From Devosia neptuniae (lineage in GTDB: Bacteria; Pseudomonadota; Alphaproteobacteria; Rhizobiales; Devosiaceae): DNA of 64,000 nucleotides. The stretch is from contig NZ_CP104965.1 in assembly GCF_025452235.1 (NCBI RefSeq), positions 3,468,501-3,532,500 on the forward strand, read 5' to 3'. The translations under genes and the position numbers were made by a program. Below the pieces are notes generated by a model. That model saw only the letters and a list, made by a program, of their open reading frames with translations, did not search any database and was not told where the DNA came from. How positions within the stretch are numbered: the stretch's first letter is position 1; every line of letters begins with the position of its first letter. This document shows positions 17,795 through 27,097 of this stretch, one piece after another.

Positions 17795-19038
17795 GGTGCC
17801 GTACCGTTGTCTTGGGCTGCCGCAGCTACGAAATCGCCGTCATATGCGGCCTGGATCAGGCCGGTCATGGCGGCAAGATCAATGGGGCGGGGATTGTTCT
17901 TTATGAGCCGCTCGATGCCGATCGCCTGCTGAGCCGTCCACTCGATTTTATCGCTTTGCAGCCCGAGTTCCGACAGCGTGCGCGGAATCTTGATGGCGGC
18001 AAATATCCGCGTCACCGCGTCAATAGCAGCCTGGGCGTTCTCGCCGTCGCTCCTGCCTTGGGTGGCCAGCCCGAGTGCAGACGCCACTTGAGCCAGTTCT
18101 GGTGTGCATGCAGGTCTATTGTAGGTCATCACATAGGGCAGCAGCGCCGCTACCCCCAGGCCATGCGCGGTGTGCGTCAACGCGCCGAGTGGATACTGGA
18201 TAGCATGCGCCGCCGCCGTGCCGGCCGTACCGAATGCGCAGCCTGCCGCGGTTGCCGCCATCATCACATCGGCCCGCGCGTCCTCATTGCCGCCATCGGT
18301 GAACGCCGTGACCAGGCTCCGGCCGAGCAGCTTGATCGCCAGAAGCGCGAAATGATCGGTGAATGCGGATTTGCCGACAAAGACATGGCGTTGCGCCAAG
18401 TCCGCAGCGGGCTCACGACGGAGCGCGGTAAAGGCCTCGATCGCGTGCGTCAGCGCGTCGGCGCCGGCGATGGCGGTCAGCCCCGCGGGGCAGGAATAGG
18501 TCAGTTCAGGATCGCAGATTGCCGCTGTCGAGATCAGGTATGGGCTCGATATCCCCACCTTCAGCGTCCGCTCGGGGTCAGAGATCACGGCGACGGGCGT
18601 CACCTCCGAGCCAGTTCCGGCAGTCGTCGGCACCAGGATGACTGGCAACACCGGCCCCGGAACCTTGAACTCCCCGTAATAGTCCTGGAGCCGGCCGCCA
18701 TGCGTGAGCAACAGGGCCGAGCATTTGGCAAAGTCGAGGCATGAACCCCCGCCGATGCCGATGACCATATCGGGGGCGAACTCCCTCGCCTGCTCGGCGC
18801 CTTCAGCCACGCTGTCGCGCGGTACGTCCGGCAAAATCGTGTCCTGGACAAGAATCTCGATGGAGGCGGCGCGCAGGCTGTCCATCATCACGGCGAACAC
18901 CGACGTGGCGGCAAAGCGTTCATCGGTACAGACCAACGCTCGCCTGCCGGTGCGCGCCGCAACACTGGCAAGGGCAGAGCGCTGGCCTTTGCCGAACAGG
19001 ACTTCGCGCGGAATACGCAGGGCGCCGTAGAGGGACAT
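17791..19038 (-). CDS. Iron-containing (type III) alcohol dehydrogenase
   Basis: A 415-residue metal-dependent alcohol dehydrogenase. The NAD site is GIGGGSCLDFAKC, and metal ligands lie in AGADALTHAIEAF and in the block ending LTHTAHGLGVAALLPY. ATG 19038 is used with GAGGAG eight bases upstream; a GTG directly before it is also possible. It is the first gene of a leftward operon with the semialdehyde dehydrogenase and hydrolase. The GntR regulator at 19214 is divergent, with a palindromic operator in between. Relatives include 4-hydroxybutyrate, 1,3-propanediol and maleylacetate reductases. Confidence 0.92.
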   Translation of the reverse strand: MSLYGALRIPREVLFGKGQRSALASVAARTGRRALVCTDERFAATSVFAVMMDSLRAASIEILVQDTILPDVPRDSVAEGAEQAREFAPDMVIGIGGGSCLDFAKCSALLLTHGGRLQDYYGEFKVPGPVLPVILVPTTAGTGSEVTPVAVISDPERTLKVGISSPYLISTAAICDPELTYSCPAGLTAIAGADALTHAIEAFTALRREPAADLAQRHVFVGKSAFTDHFALLAIKLLGRSLVTAFTDGGNEDARADVMMAATAAGCAFGTAGTAAAHAIQYPLGALTHTAHGLGVAALLPYVMTYNRPACTPELAQVASALGLATQGRSDGENAQAAIDAVTRIFAAIKIPRTLSELGLQSDKIEWTAQQAIGIERLIKNNPRPIDLAAMTGLIQAAYDGDFVAAAAQDNGTAP

Positions 19039-19135
19039 CACAGCCGCTCCTCGCGTCTACATCTGGCGATTTCCGCCTGCACAAACTGCCCCCGAAACCA
19101 GCCCAAGATCCCCTCCCCGGTGACCCATACATCAA

Positions 19136-19147
19136 ATCCTATAGGAT
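19136..19147. promoter_or_regulatory. Perfect 12-bp palindrome, candidate GntR operator
   Basis: ATCCTATAGGAT reads the same on both strands and lies between the iron alcohol dehydrogenase start (19038) and the GntR gene start (19214). Short AT-centred palindromes of this kind are typical binding sites for FCD-domain GntR regulators. The assignment is inferred from position and symmetry. Confidence 0.6.
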
Positions 19148-19213
19148 ATAGCATTGCTTGCTGTCGAGTCTCGTGCTAGCAGTTTTTTCGATGAACGGCG
19201 GTATTTCCATCTG

Positions 19214-19897
19214 ATGGCTACGAGCGACATATACGGCGAAAACACTGCACTGGCGCGCCCCGCGAGCCTGGCGGGCGGGGTATACGAAGCTATTTTCGCG
19301 CAACTGATGTCACTGAAGATTGCGCCGGGAGCGCGCATCACCGTCGATAGTCTGGTGCGCGAAATGAACGTGTCGCAAACCCCGATCCGCGAGGCGCTGG
19401 GGCGCCTTGAGGGTGAGGGCCTCGTGCTCAGAACCCACCTCGTGGGATACCGCGCGACGCCGCAGATCACCCGCAACGGTTTCGACGAACTTTATGAACT
19501 CAGGCTCGCGCTCGAGCCGGACGCCGCCGCCAAGACTGCAGCCGGCATGGACGATGCCCGCCTGTCAGAAATGCGAACCCTGGCAAGCGGCATGGCTGGG
19601 AACGCTGGCGCTGACGAGCAATTGCGCTATTCGGATTTCGCGCGGCAGGATGCCGAGTTTCATGATCGCGTTCTCCAGTTTGCCGGTAACGGCCTGATCC
19701 GCGAGACGCTGCGCCTGCAGCATGCCCACTTCCACATCTTCAGGCTGATGTTTCACTGGCGGGTGACCGCTGAGGCGCTCGACGAACACGATGCGATCAT
19801 GACCGCGTTCGAGCAGCGTTCGCCAGAGGCGGCGCACGAAGCGATGCGTCGGCACATCATCAATTCAAGGGCTCGGCTGTTGCCGGCCTTCGACTAA
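19214..19897 (+). CDS. GntR-family (FCD subfamily) transcriptional regulator
   Basis: A 227-residue regulator. The N-terminal winged helix-turn-helix carries VDSLVREMNVSQTPIREALGRLEGEGLV, a textbook GntR signature, followed by an all-helical FCD ligand domain with metal-site residues in the region of FHDRVLQFAGN and AMRRHIINSR. The frame extends upstream to 19154; ATG 19214 was picked to give the usual length, but the ribosome site is weak. It is divergent from the hydrolase/dehydrogenase operon, so it most probably represses that operon and itself through the palindrome at 19136-19147. Confidence 0.88.
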   Translation: MATSDIYGENTALARPASLAGGVYEAIFAQLMSLKIAPGARITVDSLVREMNVSQTPIREALGRLEGEGLVLRTHLVGYRATPQITRNGFDELYELRLALEPDAAAKTAAGMDDARLSEMRTLASGMAGNAGADEQLRYSDFARQDAEFHDRVLQFAGNGLIRETLRLQHAHFHIFRLMFHWRVTAEALDEHDAIMTAFEQRSPEAAHEAMRRHIINSRARLLPAFD

Positions 19898-19952
19898 TTC
19901 AAATCTGTGGCAAGCGGGTTGGTACTCGCTGGGACAACAAGGAGGAATTGTC

Positions 19953-20543
19953 ATGCCCGCCAAGAAAATCTTGATGCTCACCGGTGAGTTCACCGAGGAA
20001 TACGAAATCTTCGTCTATCAGAAGGGCATGGAAGCGGTGGGCCATACGGTTCATGTCGTTTGCCCCGACAAGAAGGCCGGGGATCGCATCAAGACCTCGC
20101 TGCATGATTTCGAGGGCGACCAGACCTATACCGAAAAGCCCGGTCACTATGCCGATATCAACAAGACGTTCTCGGAAGCCGAGGCGCAGGTGGCCCAATA
20201 TGACGCGGTCTACTGCGCCGGTGGCCGTGGCCCCGAATATATCCGCACTGACAAGCGTATCCAGGCGCTTGTTCGCCATTTCCATGAGACGAACAAGCCG
20301 ATCTTCACGATCTGCCATGGCGTTCAAATCCTCATCGCCGTCGACGGCGTGGTGCGGGGCAAGCGCGTGGCGGCCCTGGCGGCGTGCGAACCCGAAGTGA
20401 CGCTTGCGGGTGGCACCTATGTCGACCTGTCGCCCACCGACTCGCTGATCGACGGGACCATGGTGTCGGCCAAGGGCTGGACGGCCCTAGGCGCCTTCAT
20501 GCGCGATTGCCTCAAGGTTCTGGGCACCGAGATCAAACTCTGA
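19953..20543 (+). CDS. DJ-1/PfpI family protein
   Basis: A 196-residue class I glutamine-amidotransferase-like protein of the DJ-1/PfpI group. The nucleophile is Cys121 in FTICHGVQ, followed by His122, and Glu residues near positions 15-18 (EEYE) could complete the site. Relatives act as proteases, glyoxalase III-like enzymes or deglycases, and their function is hard to predict. AGGAGG stands before the ATG. The gene is alone: regulator upstream, bidirectional terminator downstream. Confidence 0.88.
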   Translation: MPAKKILMLTGEFTEEYEIFVYQKGMEAVGHTVHVVCPDKKAGDRIKTSLHDFEGDQTYTEKPGHYADINKTFSEAEAQVAQYDAVYCAGGRGPEYIRTDKRIQALVRHFHETNKPIFTICHGVQILIAVDGVVRGKRVAALAACEPEVTLAGGTYVDLSPTDSLIDGTMVSAKGWTALGAFMRDCLKVLGTEIKL

Positions 20544-20563
20544 GCTGTGCTCTCAAAGAAAAG

Positions 20564-20588
20564 CTCCCCCACAATGTGGGGGAGTTTT
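20564..20588. terminator. Bidirectional intrinsic terminator
   Basis: The 9-bp stem CTCCCCCAC/GTGGGGGAG has a 3-base loop, TTTT on the plus side and an A-rich stretch on the other side (T-run on the minus strand). It separates the convergent PfpI gene and the end of the sugar operon. Confidence 0.85.
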
Positions 20589-20627
20589 GTCATGTAGCCA
20601 CCGGACGGAGGGTGCGACCAGTTTGGG

Positions 20628-21494
20628 TCAGGCCGCGTCCCAACCATCGCGCATAAGGCGATAGCCTTTGCGATAAACGTCCTCGGGTGTCTCGAAGAGC
20701 GGACGCCAGATTTTCGTCGCCGCGGCAAGATCGGGCAGCGCCGAACCGAAGGATTCGATGGTCATCCAGCGATCGTAGCCGGCTGACTTGAGCGCCTTGA
20801 ATACCGACGCGAAGTCGATGTGGCCGGCGCCCGGAACCCCGCGATTGTTCTCCGAAATGTGGACGTGATTGATCTGCCCGAACGTCGTGGGGATGACATC
20901 GACTATCGAATCTTCTTCGATATTGAAATGGAACGTGTCGTAGAGGTAGCCGACATTGGCGGCGCCGACCCGCTTGATGAGGTCCGCAGCCTGGGCGGCC
21001 GTGTTGAGGAAATAGCACTCGAAGCGGTTGAGCGGCTCGATCGATATTTCGATGCCAGATTTGGCAGCATACGCGCCGGCCTGTTTCAACACCTCGGAGA
21101 CACGGTCAATCTCCTCGGGCTGGGGACCGCGGCCACTGAACTGGCCGAGCGGCTGGTGAAAGGGCCCGGCAAACATGGTCCCGCCCAGCGCCTCGGTGCA
21201 ATCCGTCAGCCATTTGAGGTGGCCAAGGGCCCCTTCCCGCTCGGCTGCATCGGCGCTGACCGCGCTTTTGCCGCCACCCGGCATGATGCCGACGCCCTGC
21301 CCGACCAGACCGATATCCCTCAGGCGTCGTCCCAGCTTGCGGAAATGCTCTGGATCCCCCTCGAACATCGGAACCTCGACCCCGTCATAGCCGGTGGCCT
21401 TGAGGTCTTCGATGATGGCCATGTGCTCATCGGTGACGTGCGTGGCCCATAGCAGCAGGTTGAAGCCGAGCTTGACGCTCAAAGCTGCACCCAC
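20628..21494 (-). CDS. Sugar phosphate isomerase/epimerase, TIM barrel (hydroxypyruvate isomerase / ketose 3-epimerase-like)
   Basis: A 288-residue xylose-isomerase-like TIM barrel. Metal-binding positions fit [15 protein letters not shown] (Glu), [13 protein letters not shown] (Asp, His), [11 protein letters not shown] (His) and [13 protein letters not shown] (Glu), the set used by D-tagatose/D-psicose 3-epimerases. The GTG start at 21494 overlaps the preceding dehydrogenase by 16 bases; a TTG at 21482 that overlaps only the stop is an alternative. It is the last gene of a nine-gene sugar operon and probably isomerises an oxidised sugar intermediate. Confidence 0.88.
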   Translation of the reverse strand: MGAALSVKLGFNLLLWATHVTDEHMAIIEDLKATGYDGVEVPMFEGDPEHFRKLGRRLRDIGLVGQGVGIMPGGGKSAVSADAAEREGALGHLKWLTDCTEALGGTMFAGPFHQPLGQFSGRGPQPEEIDRVSEVLKQAGAYAAKSGIEISIEPLNRFECYFLNTAAQAADLIKRVGAANVGYLYDTFHFNIEEDSIVDVIPTTFGQINHVHISENNRGVPGAGHIDFASVFKALKSAGYDRWMTIESFGSALPDLAAATKIWRPLFETPEDVYRKGYRLMRDGWDAA

Positions 21495-22612
21495 TTGCCC
21501 GACATGCCCGAGGCGATGATCGCGTCACAGATGCGGTTGGTTTCGAGCGCGTCGCGGAAGGTCGGCGCGGCCGGCTTGCCGGTCCTCAGCCCGTCGAGGA
21601 AATCGGCCACCTGGTGGGTGAAGCTGTGCTCATAGCCGATGATGAGGCCTGGCACCCACCACTTGCCCAGATAAGGATGATCGCCATCGGTCACCAGAAT
21701 ATTGGTCCAGCCTCGCTGCGCGCCTTCGATACTGTGGTCGAAAAATTGCACGCGGTTCAGATCGTGCAGATCCCAGGCCAGCGAGCCCTTCTCGCCATTG
21801 ATCTCGAGCGTGTAGCCGGCCTTGTGGCCGCGGGCGTACCGGGTCGATTCAAACGTACCAAGCGAGCCATTTCCGAAGCGCGCGAGCACCGCCGCCGCAT
21901 CGTCGATGCCCACCGCCTGCTTCTTGCCAGTCTCTGCGTGCACGCGCTCCTTGATGAAAGTTTCAGTCATCGCGGTCAGCGAGGTGATGCCGCCATTGAT
22001 CCAGATCGCGGTATCGAGGCAATGGGCCAGCAGATCGCCGGTGACGCCGGAGCCCGCCGCCTCGACATCGAGCCGCCACGTCGCGGCACCGCCCTGCGGC
22101 ACGTCTGGCGAGATCGTCCAGTCCTGGAGGAATTTCGCGCGGTAGTGGAATATCTGACCGAGCCTGCCAGCCTCGACCATGTTCTTGATCAGCGTCACCG
22201 CCGGCACGCGGCGGTAATTGTACCAGACCATATTGGGGACGCCGGCCTGCTCGACCGCGTCCACCATCGGCTTGCCTTCGGCCTCGGTGCGCGCCAGCGG
22301 CTTTTCGCAGAGCACCATCTTGCCAGCCTTGGCAGCGGCGATGGCGATCTCAGCGTGCAGGTCATTGGGCACGCAAATATCGATCGCGTCGATATCCTTG
22401 CGCTCGATCATCGCCTGCCAGTCGCTCTCCTGGCTCTCATAGCCCCACTGCTCGGCGAAATGGCGGAGCTTGGAGACGTTGCGGGCCGCGGCGGCCTTCA
22501 GCACCGGACGATAGCCGGTGTCGAAGAAGTGCGAGACATTGGCCCAGGCGTTGGAATGGGCGCGGGCCATGAAGCCATAACCCACCATGCCGACATTGAG
22601 TTGCTTGGTCAT
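21479..22612 (-). CDS. Gfo/Idh/MocA-family NAD(P)-dependent oxidoreductase
   Basis: A 377-residue dehydrogenase with the N-terminal Rossmann motif [16 protein letters not shown] and the family segment LCEKPLART, whose Lys is catalytic. The His-containing [13 protein letters not shown] follows in the C-terminal alpha/beta domain. Such enzymes oxidise inositols, hexoses or their derivatives. GGGG lies before the ATG. It sits between two TIM-barrel isomerase genes and downstream of a carbohydrate ABC importer, so it likely catalyses the first oxidation of the imported compound. Confidence 0.92.
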   Translation of the reverse strand: MTKQLNVGMVGYGFMARAHSNAWANVSHFFDTGYRPVLKAAAARNVSKLRHFAEQWGYESQESDWQAMIERKDIDAIDICVPNDLHAEIAIAAAKAGKMVLCEKPLARTEAEGKPMVDAVEQAGVPNMVWYNYRRVPAVTLIKNMVEAGRLGQIFHYRAKFLQDWTISPDVPQGGAATWRLDVEAAGSGVTGDLLAHCLDTAIWINGGITSLTAMTETFIKERVHAETGKKQAVGIDDAAAVLARFGNGSLGTFESTRYARGHKAGYTLEINGEKGSLAWDLHDLNRVQFFDHSIEGAQRGWTNILVTDGDHPYLGKWWVPGLIIGYEHSFTHQVADFLDGLRTGKPAAPTFRDALETNRICDAIIASGMSGKWVQL

Positions 22613-22623
22613 TAGGTCCCCTT

Positions 22624-23676
22624 CTATTCACGCCAGCCGTGGGCGTCGCGAACCTGCACCATCTGGCCCAGGATTCTGTTCCAGGTTTCCTGCGACTCCA
22701 TCACCGCGTTGGGGAACATGCAGCCGTCCCAGCAGATGTGGCGCATCGTCTTGGTCAGCTCGCCCTTCTCGTCGCGCAGCCAATAGCCGGCATGCTTGAC
22801 CACATCGAGCCGGCCATTGGGATCATCGACCTGGCAATGGCGGCCGGTCTTTTCATGATCGCCCGACCCGAAGGTGGTGCCGTCATTCTGGGCGACGTGG
22901 AAATCGAGCGTCCACGGCCGAAGCGCGTCGGCAACCTGCCTGTAGGCCGCGTCCAGCGCCGGCTTGTCGGCCCAGTCGAAATCGGGCGGCAGGATGCGAT
23001 CCTTCTCGGCATTGGCGCCAAGCACAAACAGCATCGAATGGGCCATATCGGCCTGGTAGCCGACGACGCCGGGCATCCCGACCATTTCGAGCAGCTTCAG
23101 GTTCTCACGCCAGGAATGCATGCCGCCCCAGCAAATCTCACCTTCGGCAACGATGAACTCGCCATGGGCCTGCGCGATCCGGCCTGCCTCCCGGAAGGTC
23201 GCGGCGATCTTGCGTGTATTGCCCTCGGGGTCCTGGTCCCAGGCCTCGACGCCGGTCGAACTGTCGACGCGGATGCCGCCGCTTGGGCGAATGCCGATTT
23301 CACGCATCCACTGCCCGATCTGGCAGGCCTTTTTCACCTGAGTGAGGAAGCGCTTCACCTCGTCGGCATCCCCCATGGCCGAGCCGCCGCCGGCGCCGCC
23401 CCAGATGGGAGCAACGAATGAGCCGACCTCGAGGCCGAAGCTGGCGATATGGTCGGACACGCGCTTGATGTCGTCCGGGCTGGAATCGATCGAAATATGA
23501 GGATCGGCAAGCCACAGATCGACACCGTCAAACTTCTGACCGCCGGCTTCGGCGCCGGCGGTCAGCTTGAGGAGCGTGTCGAGGGGAATGATCGGCTCTG
23601 AATCCGGGGCGCCCTTGCCGACCACGCCGGGCCAAGTTGCATTGTGCAGCTTGGGATAGCTGTTATTGGATGCCAT
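22624..23676 (-). CDS. Sugar phosphate isomerase/epimerase family TIM-barrel protein
   Basis: A 350-residue AP-endonuclease-2-like TIM barrel. Candidate metal ligands lie in [23 protein letters not shown] and [10 protein letters not shown]; these resemble but do not exactly match known epimerases. Eleven bases separate it from the dehydrogenase start. It is the first catabolic gene after the ABC transporter genes. Product and substrate cannot be named from the sequence; keto-inositol or keto-sugar chemistry is plausible. Confidence 0.82.
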   Translation of the reverse strand: MASNNSYPKLHNATWPGVVGKGAPDSEPIIPLDTLLKLTAGAEAGGQKFDGVDLWLADPHISIDSSPDDIKRVSDHIASFGLEVGSFVAPIWGGAGGGSAMGDADEVKRFLTQVKKACQIGQWMREIGIRPSGGIRVDSSTGVEAWDQDPEGNTRKIAATFREAGRIAQAHGEFIVAEGEICWGGMHSWRENLKLLEMVGMPGVVGYQADMAHSMLFVLGANAEKDRILPPDFDWADKPALDAAYRQVADALRPWTLDFHVAQNDGTTFGSGDHEKTGRHCQVDDPNGRLDVVKHAGYWLRDEKGELTKTMRHICWDGCMFPNAVMESQETWNRILGQMVQVRDAHGWRE

Positions 23677-23710
23677 GCTACTCCTCCCAGAGTATGTGCG
23701 GCCACCCTTT

Positions 23711-24787
23711 TCAGGCAGCGTTGTGCGCCAGGTTCATGCCCGAGTTTGCATCAAAGAAGATGACCTTTTCCGGGTCCCAGGTGAAGCGCACATCTTCATT
23801 GACCTGAAGCTGCGCCTGCTTGGACACTGTGGCATGGAAGAACTTGTCGTTGACGCGCAGGGTGATGATCTTTTCCACGCCGTGGTTCTCGATGTCCTGC
23901 ACGCGCGCTGAAACAGGTGCTCCGCTTTCCAGATGCAGGTCCTCCGGACGCACGCCAAACAGCAGCGGCCGCCCTTCCCCGGCGCTTGCCTTGGCTGCTC
24001 CGAGCGGCAGGCGGGCTCCGATGGCGCTGGCCGCGTCGCCCGAAACCTGACCGTCGATAAGGTTCATAGGCGGCGAGCCGACAGCCCGGGCGACGAAGGT
24101 GTTGACCGGGTTGTTGTAGATTTCATAGGGGGTGCCGACCTGAATGAGCTGGCCGTCGGTGAGCACGCCGATCTTGTCGCCCATGGACATGGCCTCGACT
24201 TGGTCATGCGTCACGAACAGGAAGGTGGCGCCCAGATTGACCTGCAGGCTCTTGAGCTCGGTGCGAAGGACTTCGCGCAGCTTGGCGTCGAGTGCCGAAA
24301 GCGGCTCGTCCATCAGGAACAGCCGCGGCTTGCGCACGATCGCGCGGCCAATAGAGACGCGCTGCATCTCGCCACCTGACAGACGGTCCGTCTTGCGATC
24401 CAGAAGATGCTCGATGCGCAGCGTTTTTGCGACACGGGCGATTTGCGCATCGATCTCGACCTGCGGGGTTTTGCGGATCGGCGACTTGAGGGGAAAAGCC
24501 AGGTTTTCCCGCACAGTATAGCGTGGGTAGAGCGAATATTGCTGGAGGACCAGAGCGACGTCGCGTTCGGCGGCACCCCAGTCGTTCACTTCCACTCCGT
24601 CGATGAACACCTGACCGGAATCGGGTTTCTCGAGACCGGCGACGACACGTAACGTGGTGGTCTTGCCCGCACCGGTCTGGCCGAGCAGCACGAAGAACTC
24701 GCCATCGGCGACCTCGAGGCTGAGGTCCTTGAGGGCGGTGTGGGTGCCAAAAGTCTTGGTGATATTCCTGAGCTGGATATTGGCCAT
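23711..24787 (-). CDS. Carbohydrate ABC transporter ATP-binding protein (MalK/UgpC type), second copy
   Basis: A 358-residue ATPase. Walker A is GQTGAGKTTT, the signature is LSGGEMQRVSIGRA and Walker B runs into LFLMDEPLSALDAKLRE. A C-terminal regulatory TOBE-like domain follows from about residue 240 (FGVRPEDLHLESG). Its ATG shares one base with the stop of the other ATPase, so the two are made together and likely form a heterodimer. The same EMQR/DMQR variation of the signature in both supports a dedicated pair. Confidence 0.93.
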   Translation of the reverse strand: MANIQLRNITKTFGTHTALKDLSLEVADGEFFVLLGQTGAGKTTTLRVVAGLEKPDSGQVFIDGVEVNDWGAAERDVALVLQQYSLYPRYTVRENLAFPLKSPIRKTPQVEIDAQIARVAKTLRIEHLLDRKTDRLSGGEMQRVSIGRAIVRKPRLFLMDEPLSALDAKLREVLRTELKSLQVNLGATFLFVTHDQVEAMSMGDKIGVLTDGQLIQVGTPYEIYNNPVNTFVARAVGSPPMNLIDGQVSGDAASAIGARLPLGAAKASAGEGRPLLFGVRPEDLHLESGAPVSARVQDIENHGVEKIITLRVNDKFFHATVSKQAQLQVNEDVRFTWDPEKVIFFDANSGMNLAHNAA

Positions 24788-25896
24788 CAGAACCTCACTC
24801 CCAACGAGATGCCGGACGTCACGTCAAAGAAGTGCGCTTGTCCGGGATCGATGCGTGCCCATACCTTTTGGCCGGACGCACTGACGAAAGCGCTTTTGGT
24901 GCGCGCCCGCAGAATGCCGTCGCCAACCTTGAGGTCGACAATGTCATGGGAGCCAAGCGGCTCGATGATGCCGGCAACCAGTTGGACATAGCCGTCCTTG
25001 GCATCGCGCGAAATCAGGACGCCCTCGGGCCGCACGCCGAGCATCAACTTGTCTTTCTGGACGTTGGCTGCACTCAGTTTTCCGGCGAGTTCGGCGGGGA
25101 AATCGAAGGCAACGGCAGTGCCGTCGAGGCCGACCTGCACCCGCCCTGCCGCCTCGCGGATATCGGCAGTCTTCATGTTCATCACCGGACTGCCCACGAA
25201 TTGCGCGACGAACATGTTCGCCGGGTATTCGTAGACGTCGGCCGGCGTGCCCAATTGCTGCAGTATGCCCTCATGCATGACCACGATGCGGTCTGCGAGC
25301 GCCATGGCCTCCACCTGATCATGCGTCACGTAGACGGATGTGGAGCCGTTTTCGACGTGAAGCCGCTTGAGCTCCACGCGCATGGTTTCGCGCAGCTTGG
25401 CATCAAGCGAGCCGATTGGCTCATCGAGCAGGATGCCCTTGGGGCGGCGGACCAGCGAGCGGCCGATGGCGACGCGCTGCATGTCCCCACCCGACAATGC
25501 CGACGGACGGCGCTTGAGCAGGTGGTTGATCCCCAGCGATCCGGCCACCGACCTCACCGTGGTGTCGATTTCCGCGCGGTTCATTCGCACGGCCCGCAAG
25601 GGGAAGGCCATGTTCTCGTACACGGTCAGGTGCGGGTAGAGAGCATAGTTCTGGAACACGAAGGCGACGTCGCGTTCCGCCGCACGCAGGGTCTGCACCG
25701 GCTTGCCATCGATCAGGATATCACCTGAATCGATGTCTTCCAGACCCGCAATGGCTCGCAGGGTGGTCGTCTTGCCGCAGCCCGATGGGCCCAGAAACAC
25801 GACGAACTCCTTGTCCTTGACGGTCAGGCCGACATCGCGAATGACGTGCACCGGCCCGAAATGCTTGTCGACGTTACGAAGTTCTATCTCAGCCAT
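24787..25896 (-). CDS. Carbohydrate ABC transporter ATP-binding protein (MalK/UgpC type), first copy
   Basis: A 369-residue ATPase with Walker A GPSGCGKTTT, signature LSGGDMQRVAIGRSL and Walker B ILLDEPIGSLDAKLRE, then a TOBE-type C-terminal domain (LGVRPEGVLIS). It overlaps the small membrane-protein gene by 8 bases. Two unlike ATPases in one importer are seen in some rhizobial polyol and glycerol systems, while most carbohydrate importers use one. Confidence 0.93.
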   Translation of the reverse strand: MAEIELRNVDKHFGPVHVIRDVGLTVKDKEFVVFLGPSGCGKTTTLRAIAGLEDIDSGDILIDGKPVQTLRAAERDVAFVFQNYALYPHLTVYENMAFPLRAVRMNRAEIDTTVRSVAGSLGINHLLKRRPSALSGGDMQRVAIGRSLVRRPKGILLDEPIGSLDAKLRETMRVELKRLHVENGSTSVYVTHDQVEAMALADRIVVMHEGILQQLGTPADVYEYPANMFVAQFVGSPVMNMKTADIREAAGRVQVGLDGTAVAFDFPAELAGKLSAANVQKDKLMLGVRPEGVLISRDAKDGYVQLVAGIIEPLGSHDIVDLKVGDGILRARTKSAFVSASGQKVWARIDPGQAHFFDVTSGISLGVRF

Positions 25897-26140
25897 GACC
25901 GGCCCCCGTCTTTATGGTCTGCGACAGGGACACCGGCCCGGTGTCGTCTTCATCCACACGCTCGAGTGGCGGCGCGATGTGCACGGACACGTTGAAGGCA
26001 ATGAGCCCGATCAGCATGACGAGAACGCTCCAGCTGTGCAGGAACGCCACCCATGGCTGGCAGAGGAACAGGATGCCCAGAATGCTGACCACGATCGAGG
26101 CCGGCCCGAGGAACTTCTGATTGAATACAGCAATGTTCAT
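25889..26140 (-). CDS. Small two-helix membrane protein within the ABC operon
   Basis: An 83-residue protein with two hydrophobic helices (SIVVSILGILFLCQ and SVLVMLIGLIAFNVSV) and a polar, acidic C-terminal tail. ATG 26140 overlaps the stop of the MalG-like permease (ATGA), and its own stop overlaps the ATPase start, so it is firmly embedded in the operon. I do not recognise a family. Small membrane proteins occur in some two-ATPase polyol importers of rhizobia, where their role is unknown; a helper or regulator of the permease is possible. Confidence 0.75.
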   Translation of the reverse strand: MNIAVFNQKFLGPASIVVSILGILFLCQPWVAFLHSWSVLVMLIGLIAFNVSVHIAPPLERVDEDDTGPVSLSQTIKTGAGHG

Positions 26141-27096
26141 TTGCGGATTGCACCAAAGCTCATGCCGCGCAGCAGATGGTTGCGGAGCAGGAAGGTGAAG
26201 ATGGCGACAGGCAGCAGGAACAGCACCGTGCCGGCGGCTATAACAGTCCAGTCCTGCAGGCCAGTCCCGACCTGGCTGGGAATGAACGGTGGGGCGGTCT
26301 GCGCTCGCCGATTGGAAAGGATCAGCGCGAAGGCATATTCGTTCCAGGCCGTGATGAAGCAAAACACGGCCGTTGCGGCGATGCCCGTTGCCGCCTCGGG
26401 CAGCACGATCTTGAAGAAGGCCTGCATGCGCGTGTAACCGTCGACCAGCGCGGCCTCTTCATATTCCTTCGGAATTTCGTCGATGAACCCCTTCATCAGC
26501 CACACGGCAAAAGACACGTTGAACGCGGTGTAGAGGATGATGAGGCCGATATGGGTGTCGTTGAGCCCGACCGCCCGGTACATCAGGAACATCGGGATGG
26601 CGACGACCACAGGCGGCAGCATGCGGGTCGAGAGAATGAAGAACAGGAGATCCGCCTCTCCCTTGACCCTGAAACGCGAGAATCCGTATGCGGTGATCGT
26701 GCCAAGGGACACAGCGAGCAGCGTCGAGGTGATCGCGATGATCAGCGAGTTCGCGAAGCGACTGGGATAGGCCGAGAACACCACATCGCCATTGCCGTCG
26801 CGGGCGAGCCGCTCGCCGCCGTCGAGAACCAGTTTTTCCCACCATGGCGCAGCTTCATAGACCTCGGGCGTCACTGGCGCCGTCAATTGCGCGCGCTTGG
26901 TGAACAGCTTGACGAACGGGGTGATTTGCGGCTCGAACACCACGGTGGGCGGCACCGACGTCGCCAGCACCAGTGGCTTGAACGCCGTCGTGGTGATCCA
27001 ATAGATCGGCGACAGGAAGATCAGGGTAATAACGATGACCGCGCCGATGGCGATGCGGTTGCCCAGACGCCCGGCGCGCGTTGAAACGATGGCCAT
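26137..27096 (-). CDS. Carbohydrate ABC transporter permease, MalG-like
   Basis: A 319-residue permease with six helices and the EAA loop EEAALVDGYTRMQAFFKIVLPEA typical of MalG/UgpE partners. A periplasmic insertion of about 70 residues follows the first helix (PPTVVFEPQITP through WWEKLVLDGGERLARDG), as in many relatives. It starts just after the stop of the MalF-like permease. Inner-membrane half of the importer channel. Confidence 0.94.
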   Translation of the reverse strand: MAIVSTRAGRLGNRIAIGAVIVITLIFLSPIYWITTTAFKPLVLATSVPPTVVFEPQITPFVKLFTKRAQLTAPVTPEVYEAAPWWEKLVLDGGERLARDGNGDVVFSAYPSRFANSLIIAITSTLLAVSLGTITAYGFSRFRVKGEADLLFFILSTRMLPPVVVAIPMFLMYRAVGLNDTHIGLIILYTAFNVSFAVWLMKGFIDEIPKEYEEAALVDGYTRMQAFFKIVLPEAATGIAATAVFCFITAWNEYAFALILSNRRAQTAPPFIPSQVGTGLQDWTVIAAGTVLFLLPVAIFTFLLRNHLLRGMSFGAIRK

Positions 27097-27097
27097 T

